A stretch of DNA of 64,000 bases from Chryseobacterium sp. MEBOG06 (GCF_021869765.1 NZ_CP084580.1:310001-374000); one strand, 5' to 3'. Shown: positions 37,201 to 45,666, counted from the stretch's first letter. Numbers and translations are program-made. The notes: generated by a model not told the origin, from the sequence alone.

Positions 37201-38591
37201 TTTCCACAGGAGCAGGGGCAGAAGTTCAGAAGCCCTTGGCGACGGTAGTTATCGGAGGTCTGATAACGGCAACATTCCTTACTTTATTCGTTTTGCCAAT
37301 GCTGTATATCATTTTTAACACAAAGATTCTGAAAAGAAAAAATAATAAGACAGGAACATTTACTATTGTTCTCATTTTAGGATTTATGATGCTGGGGCAG
37401 ACTTTTAAAGCGCAGTCCAGATCTATTTCTGCGGAAGAAGCAGTAGAAATGGCGGTAAACAATAATCTAACCTTGCAGTCAAAGGATTTAAGCATAAAAT
37501 CCGCTGAAGCTTTGCGTGCTACAGCTAAAGAACTTCCCAAGCTAAGCGTTGAAGCACAGCTCGGGCAGTATAACAGTCCGAAATTTGATCAGTCTTTTGC
37601 AATCTCTCAAAGCATTCCTTTTCCAACCCTTTTTAAGGCAAGGAAAGAATTGATCAGTGAAAATATCAAGAGTAAGCAGATTGATAAAGAGGTTACAGCC
37701 AATGAATTGATAAAACAGGTCCGTACCTATTATTATCAGATAGAATACCTGCAGTATAATAAAGCACAGCTGACAAGTCTGGCCGGATATTATGAAGACT
37801 TTATCCGGATTGCAACAGTGAGATTTAAAGCCGGTGATATCAAAAAAATTGAAATCAATACCGCAGAAACCCAAAAAGGAGAGATTGATCTGCTGCTTAG
37901 GCAAAATGAAGTATATCTGAATAATGCCTACAAGAGTTTAAAAACACTTCTGAATACCACGGATAATCTTGAAGTGCCCTTTAAAAAAGATTATGCCCCT
38001 TTAAAAGCAGAAAATGTACTGGATAGTTCCATAGTCGCGAATAACCCTTCTGTAAGGGCTTTTTACCAGGAAATGGAAATTGCGGAAAAAAATAAAAAAG
38101 TTGAAAAATCCCTGGGAATGCCAGACTTTAACCTGGGATATACCAATCAATCCCTGATAGGGCTTCATACCGTTAACGGGCAGGAAAATTTTTACAATTC
38201 CGGAAAACGATTCCAGTCTGCCACCGTAGGAGTTGCAATTCCTTTAACCTTTGGAGCTACAAAAGCGAGGATTCAGTCGCTGGAATATGAAAAACAGGTG
38301 GCTGAAACCAATGCGATAATGCAAAAGAAACATCTTTCTGCACAGCTGGAAAATGCTTTCAGCCAATATCAGCAGGATACCCAGCAATATGAATATTACA
38401 ACAGTCAGGCACTGCCAAATGCAGAAAAAATTGTTAAAGCAGCTCAATTAGGATATAAAACTGGAGAAATTTCCTACGTGGAATATCTTTTTGCTTTACA
38501 GACTGCTACCAATATCCAATTAAAATATCTGGAATCTATTCAACAGGTAAATCAATCTGTAGTTACCATTAATTCAATCATTAATAAATAA
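34230..38591 (+). CDS. CusA/CzcA-type RND heavy-metal pump fused to CusC-type outer-membrane factor
   Basis: A 1453-residue fusion. Residues 1 to about 1040 are an RND transporter: N-terminal TM1, periplasmic porter domain, the TM4 proton-relay region SLGAIDFGLIVDGAVIIVE near residue 400, and the second half with GFIALFGVAVLNGIVLIG. From about residue 1045 a hydrophobic signal-like segment (TIVLILGFMMLGQTFKAQS) leads into about 400 residues of TolC/CusC outer-membrane efflux protein with the two long helical repeats. CusA moves Cu(I)/Ag(I) or Zn/Co/Cd using the proton gradient. After release by a peptidase at the internal signal, the C-terminal part could reach the outer membrane. The start is a GTG at 34230. 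The adaptor gene follows directly. Confidence 0.9.
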   Translation: MLDKIIKFSIRNKAVIGIMTLLLVIWGTWSATKLPIDAVPDITNNQVQIITVCPTLAGQEVEQLVTFPIEQSIANVPDIQETRSISRFGLSVITVVFKENVDVYFARQLINEQLKNAVEEIPKGVGTPELAPVSTGLGEVYQYILHPKKGSEKKYNAKELRTMQDWIVRRQLNGTPGVAEINSFGGELKQYEVAIDPNRLKAMGTSITEIFTALEKNNQNTGGAYIDKKPNAYFIRGIGLVTSLEDIKNIAVKNETGSVPIFIKDVADVRLGSAVRYGALTYDGKVDAVGGVVMMLKGANSNEVVNNIKAKIPTIQKSLPDDVVIEPFLDRTDLVDRAINTVQKNLIEGALIVIFVLVIFLGNLRAGLIVASAIPLSLLFALGMMNVFGVSANLMSLGAIDFGLIVDGAVIIVEATLHHLGVRKSVRALTQSEMDEEVFLSASKIRSSAAFGEIIILIVYIPILTLAGVEGKMFTPMAKTVGFAILGALILSLTYIPMMSALFLSKKISHRETFSDKMMNRLQKIYQPLLQKAIKVKYIVVSATVVVFLISAFIFKNMGGEFIPQLQEGDFAFHCILPQGSSLSQSIETSMQASRIIKQFDEVKMVVGKTGSAEVPTDPMPPEATDMIVVLKPQSEWKTKKSYNELGDEISEKLETIPGVFFEKNQPIQMRFNELMTGIRQDVAVKIFGENLDSLAVYADKVGKIIQTVDGATAPQIERVSGLPEINVQYDRTRIANYGLNIEDVNNAVSTAFAGKAAGQVFENERRFDLVVRLDSLHRTDISDVNNLMITSGTGAQIPLSQVANIGYKLGPAQISREQGKRRIVIGFNVKGRDVESVVKDIQTKLNKVKLPSGYYFTYGGQFENLQEASKRLMIAVPVSLLLIFMLLYFTFRSFKQAALIFTAIPMSAIGGVFALLVRDMPFSISAGIGFIALFGVAVLNGIVLIGTFNQLEKEGEEDILKRVFEGTKTRLRPVLMTATVASLGFLPMAISTGAGAEVQKPLATVVIGGLITATFLTLFVLPMLYIIFNTKILKRKNNKTGTFTIVLILGFMMLGQTFKAQSRSISAEEAVEMAVNNNLTLQSKDLSIKSAEALRATAKELPKLSVEAQLGQYNSPKFDQSFAISQSIPFPTLFKARKELISENIKSKQIDKEVTANELIKQVRTYYYQIEYLQYNKAQLTSLAGYYEDFIRIATVRFKAGDIKKIEINTAETQKGEIDLLLRQNEVYLNNAYKSLKTLLNTTDNLEVPFKKDYAPLKAENVLDSSIVANNPSVRAFYQEMEIAEKNKKVEKSLGMPDFNLGYTNQSLIGLHTVNGQENFYNSGKRFQSATVGVAIPLTFGATKARIQSLEYEKQVAETNAIMQKKHLSAQLENAFSQYQQDTQQYEYYNSQALPNAEKIVKAAQLGYKTGEISYVEYLFALQTATNIQLKYLESIQQVNQSVVTINSIINK

Positions 38592-38673
38592 TATGAAATC
38601 GCTGGTCACACAATTTTCGGACAAGCCCATCAAAGCGATGACGTACAGTATTAGAAAAAATATATACTTGCTT

Positions 38674-39903
38674 ATGAAACTCAAATATAATATCCTTACT
38701 CTTGCCCTGATCTCTCTATTCATAATAAGCTGTGGGAAAAAGGAAGCTTCAGAAGAAAAAGCCCCTGAAAAAACAGAGCAGAAAGAAGCTGCCCATGAAG
38801 AAACTCCGGTAACTATTGCTTCTCTCACAGAAGACCAGATGAAGTCTGTAGGAGTAGCTTTGGGAACCGTAGAAATGAAGGAGTTGACCTCCACTATAAA
38901 AGCCAATGGTCTGCTGAGTGTACCCAACAGTAATAAAGCGACCATCACTTCCCTTTATGGGGGAATCATCAAAACCTTAAATGTTCAGGTAGGAAGTATT
39001 GTGAAAAAAGGACAGGTGATTGCCACTATTGCCAACCCGGAATACATCCAGCTTCAGGAGGATTATCTGACTACCAACAGCAGAATAACCTACGCAGAAC
39101 AGGAATACAGAAGACAGAGAGAACTTTTTGATAACGATGCAGGAGCTAAGAAAAATCTGCAAAGTGCCGATGCAGAGCTGAAGACCCTGAGAACAAAAAG
39201 AGCCTCACTTTTAAAACAGCTTCAGATGATGGGAATAAGCCCGGCAAAAGTAAGTAATGGAAATATGAAATCCGGATTGGTGATTACAGCACCTATCAGC
39301 GGAACAATCAGCAGTATTGCAGCGCAGATAGGAAGCTATGTGGATATTTCTGCACCGGTAGCTACAGTGATTGATAACGGATCTATTCACCTGGATCTTC
39401 AGGTGTTTGAAAAAGACCTTCCGAAAATGAGAGTCGGGCAGATTGTTCACTTTAAGCTGACCAACAATCCGGAAACGGAATATGATGCAAGAATTTACAG
39501 CATAGGATCTTCTTTTGAAAACGAAAGTAAAACCATCTCTATGCATTGCGAAGTGATTGGAAATAAATCAGGCCTTATAGATGGAATGAATATCACCGGA
39601 ATTGTAAGCCTTGATAAAAGTACAACTCCCGCAGTTCCTACGGAAGCTATTGTAGAAGCAGACGGAAAATATTATGTTTTTATCCAGACCGCCAAAAAAC
39701 AGGAAGAAGAACATGACGAAAAAGGAAAACCTCATCCGAAAACCCTAAACTTTGAAAAAATAGAAGTGGTAAAAGGTACATCTGATATGGGATATACTGC
39801 GATGACACCGGTAGGAAATATTCCTGACAGTGCAAAAATTGTAGTAAAAGGAGCTTTTTTTGTGAACGCTAAACTGGTTAATTCTGGAGAACATGAACAT
39901 TAA
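38674..39903 (+). CDS. RND periplasmic adaptor subunit, CusB type
   Basis: The membrane-fusion protein that links the inner-membrane pump to the outer-membrane channel. From the ATG at 38674 it has a lipoprotein signal (LALISLFIISCGKKE) and 409 residues. An upstream ATG at 38593 adds 27 residues before the signal and is less likely. After a Glu/Lys-rich linker come the barrel-sandwich halves (GGIIKTLNVQVGSIVKKGQV and the matching ISAPVATVI region) around a helical hairpin, then a beta-barrel domain. The C-terminus is His/Glu-rich (HDEKGKPHPK, GEHEH), which may bind metal. It is in one operon with cusA. Confidence 0.9.
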   Translation: MKLKYNILTLALISLFIISCGKKEASEEKAPEKTEQKEAAHEETPVTIASLTEDQMKSVGVALGTVEMKELTSTIKANGLLSVPNSNKATITSLYGGIIKTLNVQVGSIVKKGQVIATIANPEYIQLQEDYLTTNSRITYAEQEYRRQRELFDNDAGAKKNLQSADAELKTLRTKRASLLKQLQMMGISPAKVSNGNMKSGLVITAPISGTISSIAAQIGSYVDISAPVATVIDNGSIHLDLQVFEKDLPKMRVGQIVHFKLTNNPETEYDARIYSIGSSFENESKTISMHCEVIGNKSGLIDGMNITGIVSLDKSTTPAVPTEAIVEADGKYYVFIQTAKKQEEEHDEKGKPHPKTLNFEKIEVVKGTSDMGYTAMTPVGNIPDSAKIVVKGAFFVNAKLVNSGEHEH

Positions 39904-40040
39904 TTAAAGCCACCGGAATCAGCGGAATATCGATATTTATCCTTAAATTAGAACTGTTTACGTAATTATTTTTATTGAATGTAAAAGGATTTGAAAAAGG
40001 ATAAAGATCATCTCACCCAATTGTAATAAATGACTTTGTT

Positions 40041-40922
40041 ATGTTATTGAACAAAAAAATATCAGTCTGGTATTTCATCCGTGAAATAAAATTCCAAATT
40101 CTGTTCATCGCAATCTTTGCTGTGGCGATTGGTCTTTTGGATATGCTGCCGTGGTTTCAGAAGATCTCACTTCCTTTGAATATTCCTGCGCTGCTGGGAA
40201 CGGCAGTATCACTACTGTTAGCTTTCAGAACTTCCCAGTCCTATGAAAGGTGGTGGGAAGCCAGAACAGTGTGGGGAGCTATTGTGAATGATTCCCGGAC
40301 TTTGGTAAGGCTGATCATTCAGTTTATGCCGGAGGGAAAAAATCAAACAATAAAAGATTTTGCTGAACGTCAGATTATATGGACGTATGCCCTTGGAGAA
40401 TCTTTGAGAAAACTTCCATTTTCTACAAAAGTAAAGCAATACCTGGATCAGCACAATGTCAGTGCTGTTAATATCCCCAATGCACTTCTGGATGAGCATT
40501 CCAGGCAGATAAGGGAGATTACGGCTTCAAAAGAACTTACAGATTTTCAGCAAATGCAGCTGAATGATATCATCACAAGGCTGTGCGACAGCATGGGAAA
40601 ATGCGAAAGACTGAAGAATACAGTGTTCCCCCGTTCTTACAGTGTCTTAGTACATATTTTGATCTATGTATTTGCAGCCATCCTTCCGTTTGGACTTGAT
40701 GATTCTCTGCTGGCGGTAGAAATTATGATTACTTTTCTGATTCCGGTGGCGTTTGTCGCTATTGAAAAAACATCCATCATCATGCAGGATCCTTTTGAAA
40801 ACGGGCCTGTAGATACCCCCATGACTTCTCTGGCACAAACTATTGAGATCAATATCAGACAAATGATAGGCGATCAGAATGTTCCATTGAAAAAAGAAAA
40901 TACATCCTATTATGAAATGTAA
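40041..40922 (+). CDS. Bestrophin-family ion channel
   Basis: A 293-residue integral membrane protein with the bestrophin signature FRTSQSYERWWEARTVWG and later ILPFGLDDSLL, both near predicted membrane helices (about residues 20-40, 48-66, 205-225 and 230-250). Bacterial bestrophins form pentameric channels, some anion-selective and some permeable to cations. It sits between cusB and a CDF exporter, 18 bases before the latter, so it may balance charge during metal efflux. A 137-base gap with no clear gene separates it from cusB, with TGACTTTG at 40029 as a near -7 match. Confidence 0.85.
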   Translation: MLLNKKISVWYFIREIKFQILFIAIFAVAIGLLDMLPWFQKISLPLNIPALLGTAVSLLLAFRTSQSYERWWEARTVWGAIVNDSRTLVRLIIQFMPEGKNQTIKDFAERQIIWTYALGESLRKLPFSTKVKQYLDQHNVSAVNIPNALLDEHSRQIREITASKELTDFQQMQLNDIITRLCDSMGKCERLKNTVFPRSYSVLVHILIYVFAAILPFGLDDSLLAVEIMITFLIPVAFVAIEKTSIIMQDPFENGPVDTPMTSLAQTIEINIRQMIGDQNVPLKKENTSYYEM

Positions 40923-40940
40923 TTAAACCATAGATAGAAT

Positions 40941-41831
40941 ATGGAAAACACACAAACACCCTCTGCAGCAAGCAGGCATAAAAAAAGTCTCCTTATTGTA
41001 CTGTGTCTTAGCGGTACCTATCTCATTGCTGAGGTGATAGGAGGCATTATGACCAACAGTCTTGCATTATTGGCAGATGCCGCTCATATGCTGACCGATG
41101 TCGTAGGATTATTGTTAGCACTTATAGCCATCAAGATAGGAGAAAGAAAAGCAGATCCTTCAAGAACATACGGTTATTACCGTACTGAAATATTAGCTGC
41201 CGTAATTAATGCAGTCGTTTTACTCGGCATTTCATTGTATGTATTGTTTGAAGCGTATCAGCGTTTTCAAAATCCGCCGGAAGTACAAAGCAAGGCAATG
41301 CTGATTGTAGCAGGAATTGGATTATTGGTGAATATAGCCGGAATGATGATTCTCAGAAAAGATTCAGAAGGAAGTCTGAATATGAAAGGAGCTTACTTTG
41401 AAGTTCTTTCAGATATGCTTACTTCAGTTGGAGTAATGATTGCCGGAGTTATTATGCTCACAACAGGATGGTATTATGCAGACCCGTTGATCTCAGCAGC
41501 CATCGGACTTTTGATTTTCCCAAGAACATGGAAGCTCTTGAAAGAAGCCATCAATGTTTTGCTGGAAGGAACCCCTAAAGATGTGGATATTCATGAACTG
41601 CGGAAATCATTGGAGAAAACCTCAGGGGTAAAAAATGTTCATGATCTGCATGTATGGTCTCTTACTTCAAGTGTAAATGCCATGAGTGCCCATATTGTAA
41701 AAGAAGCTGGTATTCCTCAGAATCAGCTGTTAAAAACATTAACGGAATCGACCGTCAATAATTTTAAAATAAGCCATACTACTTTTCAGATAGAAGAAGA
41801 GGGATACGAAGAAAATGAAGTACATCTGTAA
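40941..41831 (+). CDS. CDF-family cation (zinc) exporter, CzcD/ZitB type
   Basis: A 296-residue exporter with six predicted membrane helices and a cytoplasmic C-terminal domain (VHDLHVWSLTSSVNAMSAHI). CDF proteins export Zn2+, Cd2+, Co2+ or Mn2+ in exchange for protons. The TM2 site HMLTD (His49, Asp53) is intact. In TM5 the usual HxxxD appears as EVLSD, a Glu in place of the His, which could alter metal choice. The next gene, a Fur-family regulator, begins 17 bases after its stop, so they are one transcript. Confidence 0.9.
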   Translation: MENTQTPSAASRHKKSLLIVLCLSGTYLIAEVIGGIMTNSLALLADAAHMLTDVVGLLLALIAIKIGERKADPSRTYGYYRTEILAAVINAVVLLGISLYVLFEAYQRFQNPPEVQSKAMLIVAGIGLLVNIAGMMILRKDSEGSLNMKGAYFEVLSDMLTSVGVMIAGVIMLTTGWYYADPLISAAIGLLIFPRTWKLLKEAINVLLEGTPKDVDIHELRKSLEKTSGVKNVHDLHVWSLTSSVNAMSAHIVKEAGIPQNQLLKTLTESTVNNFKISHTTFQIEEEGYEENEVHL

Positions 41832-41848
41832 AATTTTAAAAATTAACA

Positions 41849-42268
41849 ATGAAAAAAGATATAGAAAACAAGCTCATCGATAAAAATACAAAACCTACCA
41901 GTATGAGAATTCTGGTATATGATTTTTTAAGCTCTCAGGAGGCTGCATTATCTCTGTCTGAAATAGAAAACTACTTTGATAATGCTGACAGAATTACAAT
42001 CTACAGAACCCTGAAAACCTTTGAAGAAAAAGGAATCGTACACAGTATTCAGGAGAATACCACAACAAAATACAAATTATGCGATGACGACTGCGATGAA
42101 AAAACTCACAAAGACTGGCATTTGCATTTCTACTGTAAAATATGCAAACAGACCACTTGCAAAGAAGATATTTCCTTCCCGGAAAACATACAGACCAATT
42201 TCAGAATTGATGAAATAAGGCTCTTTGCTAAAGGAATCTGCGAAAACTGTCTTGAAAGTTTGCAATAG
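41849..42268 (+). CDS. Fur-family metal-responsive regulator
   Basis: A 139-residue DNA-binding repressor. The winged helix includes DRITIYRTLKTFEEKGI (residues 48-64) and the structural zinc site is CKIC (Cys96, Cys99) with CENC (Cys131, Cys134). His91, His93 and the acidic CDDDCDEK stretch could form the sensing site. The family includes Fur, Zur and PerR; with zinc/copper exporters as neighbours, a Zur-like or efflux-controlling role is likely. Its own stop codon lies inside the dyad that precedes the P-type ATPase promoter, so it may bind there and at the cusA promoter. Confidence 0.88.
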   Translation: MKKDIENKLIDKNTKPTSMRILVYDFLSSQEAALSLSEIENYFDNADRITIYRTLKTFEEKGIVHSIQENTTTKYKLCDDDCDEKTHKDWHLHFYCKICKQTTCKEDISFPENIQTNFRIDEIRLFAKGICENCLESLQ

Positions 42269-42275
42269 CATTGCA
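42261..42275 (+). promoter_or_regulatory. Candidate metal-regulator operator (copy 2)
   Basis: TGCAAT-AGC-ATTGCA, same dyad as 34139-34153, 13 bases before the -7 element of the ATPase gene. It overlaps the last codons of the Fur-family gene. Confidence 0.65.
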
Positions 42276-42288
42276 TCAGTTTCAACCC

Positions 42289-42296
42289 TAAATTTG
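42289..42296 (+). promoter_or_regulatory. -7 promoter element of the P1B-ATPase gene
   Basis: TAAATTTG fits TAnnTTTG; the ATG is 16 bases downstream. Confidence 0.6.
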
Positions 42297-42312
42297 TATA
42301 AAAATATCAGTT

Positions 42313-44295
42313 ATGGAAAAATGCTGCAGTACAACTCCGGAAAAACCAAATACAAAAGGATATCAACATAATCATTCGGAAGTAGACGGACATGATCATG
42401 ACGGACATGACCACTCTCATGATTCCGGTGATCAGACAGTCTTTCAGATGTTTCTTCCGGCTATTATATCTTTTGTAATTTTATTATTAGGTATTGCTTT
42501 TGACAACTATATAAAACCAACATGGTTTACAGGCTGGGTACGTTTAGTCTGGTTCCTGGCGGCTTACATTCCTGTAGGATTACCTGTATTAAAAGATGCT
42601 TATAAAAGTATCCTTAAGGGAGGTGTGTTTTCAGAATTCTTTTTGATGAGCATAGCCACTATTGGTGCTTTTGCTATCGGAGAGTATCCTGAAGGAGTAG
42701 CCGTAATGCTCTTTTACGCTGTAGGAGAGGTATTTCAGTCTATGGCAGTGACCAGAGCAAAAGGAAATATAAAAGCTTTGCTTGATCAGCGTCCGGATGA
42801 GGTGACGATTATGGAAAATAATCAACCGCGGACGATCAAGGCAAAAGAAGCGAAAATTGGAGATATTATTCAGTTGAAACCCGGTGAAAAGCTTGCATTG
42901 GACGGAGAACTTCTGTCAGATAAAGCTTCATTCAATACCGCAGCACTTACCGGAGAAAGTAAACCGGATACCAAGAATAAAGGAGAAGTGGTATTGGCAG
43001 GGATGATCAATATGAACAATATTGCTCTGGTAAAAGTAAGTACCGCTTATGAAGACAGTAAGCTGAGTAAGATACTGGAGATGGTTCAGAATGCAACGGC
43101 TCAAAAAGCCCCAACAGAATTGTTCATCAGAAAATTTGCCAAAGTCTATACCCCTATCGTCGTGTTTTTAGCCATAGGAATCTGTCTGCTGCCTTATTTT
43201 TTTGTCGATGATTACCAGTTCAGAGATTGGCTATACAGAGCATTGATTTTCCTTGTGATTTCCTGTCCTTGTGCATTGGTAATTTCCATCCCGCTGGGAT
43301 ATTTCGGAGGGATTGGAGCTGCCAGCAGAAATGGGATTTTGTTTAAAGGAAGTAATTTCCTGGATAGTATTGCAGAGATTCAGAACGTGGTGATGGATAA
43401 AACAGGAACGATGACAGAAGGAGTGTTTAAAGTTCAGGAGGCAGACTTCAGCCCTGAATTTAATAAAGACGAAATTCTCCAAATGGTCAATGCTCTGGAA
43501 AGCAAAAGTACACACCCGGTTGCTACGGCCATTCACAATTATGTAGGAGATATCAATCACTCTATTCCACTGGAAAATGTAGAAGAGATTGCAGGACACG
43601 GGTTGAGAGCAACAGTGGATGGAAAGGAACTTCTGGTTGGAAACTTTAAACTGATGGATAAGTTCAATATCCGTTATGATATTAACCATGCTAATATTGT
43701 GTATACGCTGATTGCTGTGGCATTTGATAACAGGTTTGCCGGATATATCACTATTGCAGACAGTATAAAAGCAGATGCCAGGGAAACGGTTGACAAACTT
43801 CATAAAATGAATGTAAAAGCCACTATGCTGAGTGGTGATAAAAGTACGGTGGTGAAGTATGTGGCAGATCAGCTGGGTATTGATAGCGCATTCGGAGATT
43901 TGCTGCCGGAAGATAAAGTAAATAAGGTAAAGGAAATCAAAGCGGGAAATCAAACCGTAGCTTTTGTAGGAGACGGGGTGAATGATGCACCGGTAGTTGC
44001 TTTAAGTGATGTAGGAATTGCAATGGGAGGCTTGGGAAGTGATGCTACCATTGAAACTGCAGACGTAGTGATTCAGGATGATAAACCAAGTAAAATTCCA
44101 ATGGCAATCAATATCGGAAAGCAAACAAAGAAAATCGTCTGGCAGAATATCATTTTAGCATTTGCCGTAAAAGCGGTAGTCCTAATCCTGGGAGCCGGAG
44201 GTTTGGCAACCATGTGGGAAGCCGTATTTGCTGATGTAGGAGTTGCATTGCTGGCCATTTTAAATGCTGTAAGGATTCAGAGAATGAAATTTTAA
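42313..44295 (+). CDS. Heavy-metal P1B-type ATPase (Zn/Cd/Pb type)
   Basis: A 660-residue ATP-driven metal exporter of the inner membrane. The translocation motif SCPCAL is near residue 317, the phosphorylation motif DKTGTMTEG near 362, and the hinge GDGVNDAP near 557. The TM8 region AVFADVGVALLAILNA carries the DxG of the zinc/cadmium/lead subgroup (P1B-2). There is no N-terminal heavy-metal-associated domain; instead a CC pair (MEKCCSTTP) and a His/Asp-rich stretch at residues 20-40 (GHDHDGHDHSHD) may bind metal. It has its own promoter under the shared dyad. Confidence 0.93.
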   Translation: MEKCCSTTPEKPNTKGYQHNHSEVDGHDHDGHDHSHDSGDQTVFQMFLPAIISFVILLLGIAFDNYIKPTWFTGWVRLVWFLAAYIPVGLPVLKDAYKSILKGGVFSEFFLMSIATIGAFAIGEYPEGVAVMLFYAVGEVFQSMAVTRAKGNIKALLDQRPDEVTIMENNQPRTIKAKEAKIGDIIQLKPGEKLALDGELLSDKASFNTAALTGESKPDTKNKGEVVLAGMINMNNIALVKVSTAYEDSKLSKILEMVQNATAQKAPTELFIRKFAKVYTPIVVFLAIGICLLPYFFVDDYQFRDWLYRALIFLVISCPCALVISIPLGYFGGIGAASRNGILFKGSNFLDSIAEIQNVVMDKTGTMTEGVFKVQEADFSPEFNKDEILQMVNALESKSTHPVATAIHNYVGDINHSIPLENVEEIAGHGLRATVDGKELLVGNFKLMDKFNIRYDINHANIVYTLIAVAFDNRFAGYITIADSIKADARETVDKLHKMNVKATMLSGDKSTVVKYVADQLGIDSAFGDLLPEDKVNKVKEIKAGNQTVAFVGDGVNDAPVVALSDVGIAMGGLGSDATIETADVVIQDDKPSKIPMAINIGKQTKKIVWQNIILAFAVKAVVLILGAGGLATMWEAVFADVGVALLAILNAVRIQRMKF

Positions 44296-44376
44296 AAGAT
44301 AAAATGATAAAAGAATCCGGAAAGGCTGCTAAATGAAGTTAGACAAATAATAAACACATACTAAATTATATTCAAC

Positions 44377-44410
44377 AAAGGCTCTCTGATCTCTCAGTGG
44401 AGCTTTTGTT
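44377..44410 (+). terminator. Imperfect hairpin terminator after the ATPase gene
   Basis: AAAGGCTC...GGAGCTTTT with an inner CTGA/TCAG stem, ending in a T-rich tail; about 80 bases after the stop codon. Confidence 0.6.
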
Positions 44411-44436
44411 TTATCGCTTATTTGAGCCGGGAAATG

Positions 44437-44470
44437 AAAAAAGCTCTGCCAAAAAAGGGGCAAAGCTTTT
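44437..44470. terminator. Second hairpin, works on either strand
   Basis: Arms AAAAGCT-C-TGCC and GGCA-A-AGCTTTT (11 of 12 positions paired) around an 8-base loop, A-rich before and T-rich after. The rest of 44471-44740 holds no gene that I can support. Confidence 0.6.
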
Positions 44471-44743
44471 ATTAACAAGATTAAACTTTTATAAAGAACT
44501 AATTTGTACTTGAATATAGAAATCAACCTATAGAGTCCAAATAATCTACTCAAAGTTCGTAATAATCTAATGAAGGCGACAGACACAGTTCCGTAATTTT
44601 CAAAGGTAACAGATGTAAAACAGAAGCAAATTGTACCGGAGATAAAATTTTGCACCCTGAAGCTTCCTGTAATATAAAATTTTGTGCTTTTACGATGATC
44701 CGACAAAACCCTCTATAAAAAATTAACATTCACCGTCAATGAC

Positions 44744-44789
44744 ATTCATCATAAATGAATGATAAAATAATTCCGAAGTAGTATATTTG
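44744..44789 (+). promoter_or_regulatory. Promoter of the second metal gene cluster, with upstream dyad
   Basis: A -7 element TATATTTG (44782-44789) lies 19 bases before the TTG start at 44809. An inverted repeat ATTCAT-N5-ATGAAT (44744-44760) sits just upstream of the -33 position and could be an operator. Confidence 0.5.
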
Positions 44790-44808
44790 CAGCAGAGAAA
44801 CTGAAGCG

Positions 44809-45171
44809 TTGAGGTTATTAATTTCCATATTCATCATTTTTACTGTTGCAATACGTCCAGTCTTGCCATTGGTAAACTATGCTGTGAATTATGACTATAT
44901 CGTAAAAAATCTTTGCGAGAAAAGAGATATACTACAATCAACGTGTAAGGGTAAATGCTATGTGGAAAAAGAACTGGCAAAAACAGAAAAACAGTCCAAT
45001 AGCTCACAAACTATTAAGATTGCCGGCTTAGACGTCTTTCTTTCTAATGAAATCCTTTCCTTTTCAGGGCAGCCTGGCTCCGGATTACTCACAGAAATTC
45101 CGGATCCCAGTTACTTTAACTCTCATTCCTCAGAATTCTTTTCAAGAATTTTCCATCCTCCGTTAATGTAG
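44809..45171 (+). CDS. Small exported Cys-containing protein, paralogue of 47136-47504
   Basis: A 120-residue protein from a TTG start. An N-terminal hydrophobic segment (LLISIFIIFTVAIRPVLPLV) is followed by NYAVNYDYIVKNLCEKRD, then CKGKCYVEKELAK, and the C-terminus ends FHPPLM. The gene at 47136 has the same plan: RPLIPLVEYAVNYDYI, then CNGKCYLSKELAK, ending FKPPVF. The three conserved Cys suggest metal binding or a disulfide in the periplasm. The family has no name that I know; its position by a YHS protein and an SCO protein suggests copper handling. Confidence 0.75.
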   Translation: MRLLISIFIIFTVAIRPVLPLVNYAVNYDYIVKNLCEKRDILQSTCKGKCYVEKELAKTEKQSNSSQTIKIAGLDVFLSNEILSFSGQPGSGLLTEIPDPSYFNSHSSEFFSRIFHPPLM

Positions 45172-45179
45172 ATGCTTAA

Positions 45180-45203
45180 TATAAACTATGTTTTTAGTTT
45201 ATA
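45180..45203. terminator. AT-rich hairpin after the small Cys gene
   Basis: Perfect 9-bp arms TATAAACTA/TAGTTTATA around a 6-base loop, 9 bases after the stop. There is no clean T-run, so it may protect the RNA end or act as a weak terminator. The remainder of the 219-base gap to 45390 shows a second short hairpin near 45290-45305. Confidence 0.4.
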
Positions 45204-45390
45204 GGTTAAGATTTTTAAATCTTTCACTAATAAGCAATTAAAGATACGCGGAGCAATGGTGGTTTGTGAAAATCACACGAACTCTTTTTAAACACTTATG
45301 TGTTTTTTACACTAATTGTTTCGTGAATCGTAGACTTATACTTTGTGTGATCATTTTATTTAACATTATTAATTTCAATTTAACATTAAA

Positions 45391-45666
45391 ATGAAATCTC
45401 TAATTATTTTGGGCGCTATGATGTCCATCTCATTCATGTCTTGTGCCAAAGAAACGCCTCAGGTAAAGCACAAAAGCCATATGAACTCTTCCAAAGAAAA
45501 TATAAAAAATGTGCAGGTAGTCAACGCAGAAGATCCGATCTGTCATATGAAAACTGCGGAGTTTCTTAAAGATACTGCAGTCTATAAAAATAAAACGTAT
45601 GGTTTTTGCAGTGTTTACTGTAAAGATGAATTTAAAAAAAATCCTGAAAAATATGCCCAAAAATAA
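45391..45666 (+). CDS. YHS-domain lipoprotein
   Basis: A 91-residue lipoprotein (signal with lipobox FMSCAKE, Cys18) and a YHS domain: DPICHMKT, then YKNKTYGFCSVYCKDEFKKN. The YHS fold holds a metal site with the conserved Cys residues; related proteins bind copper. A His/Met-rich linker (KHKSHMNSS) follows the lipid site. The next gene, an SCO protein, starts 14 bases before this one ends, so their translation is coupled. Confidence 0.85.
   Translation: MKSLIILGAMMSISFMSCAKETPQVKHKSHMNSSKENIKNVQVVNAEDPICHMKTAEFLKDTAVYKNKTYGFCSVYCKDEFKKNPEKYAQK

Noticed and set aside
38593..38673. Longer start for the CusB adaptor
   Set aside because: The lipoprotein signal begins at 38674; the extra 27 residues would block it. 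It cannot be fully excluded.
44329..44706. A 125-residue minus-strand open frame after the ATPase gene
   Set aside because: It covers two terminator hairpins and has no sensible protein features; treated as chance.
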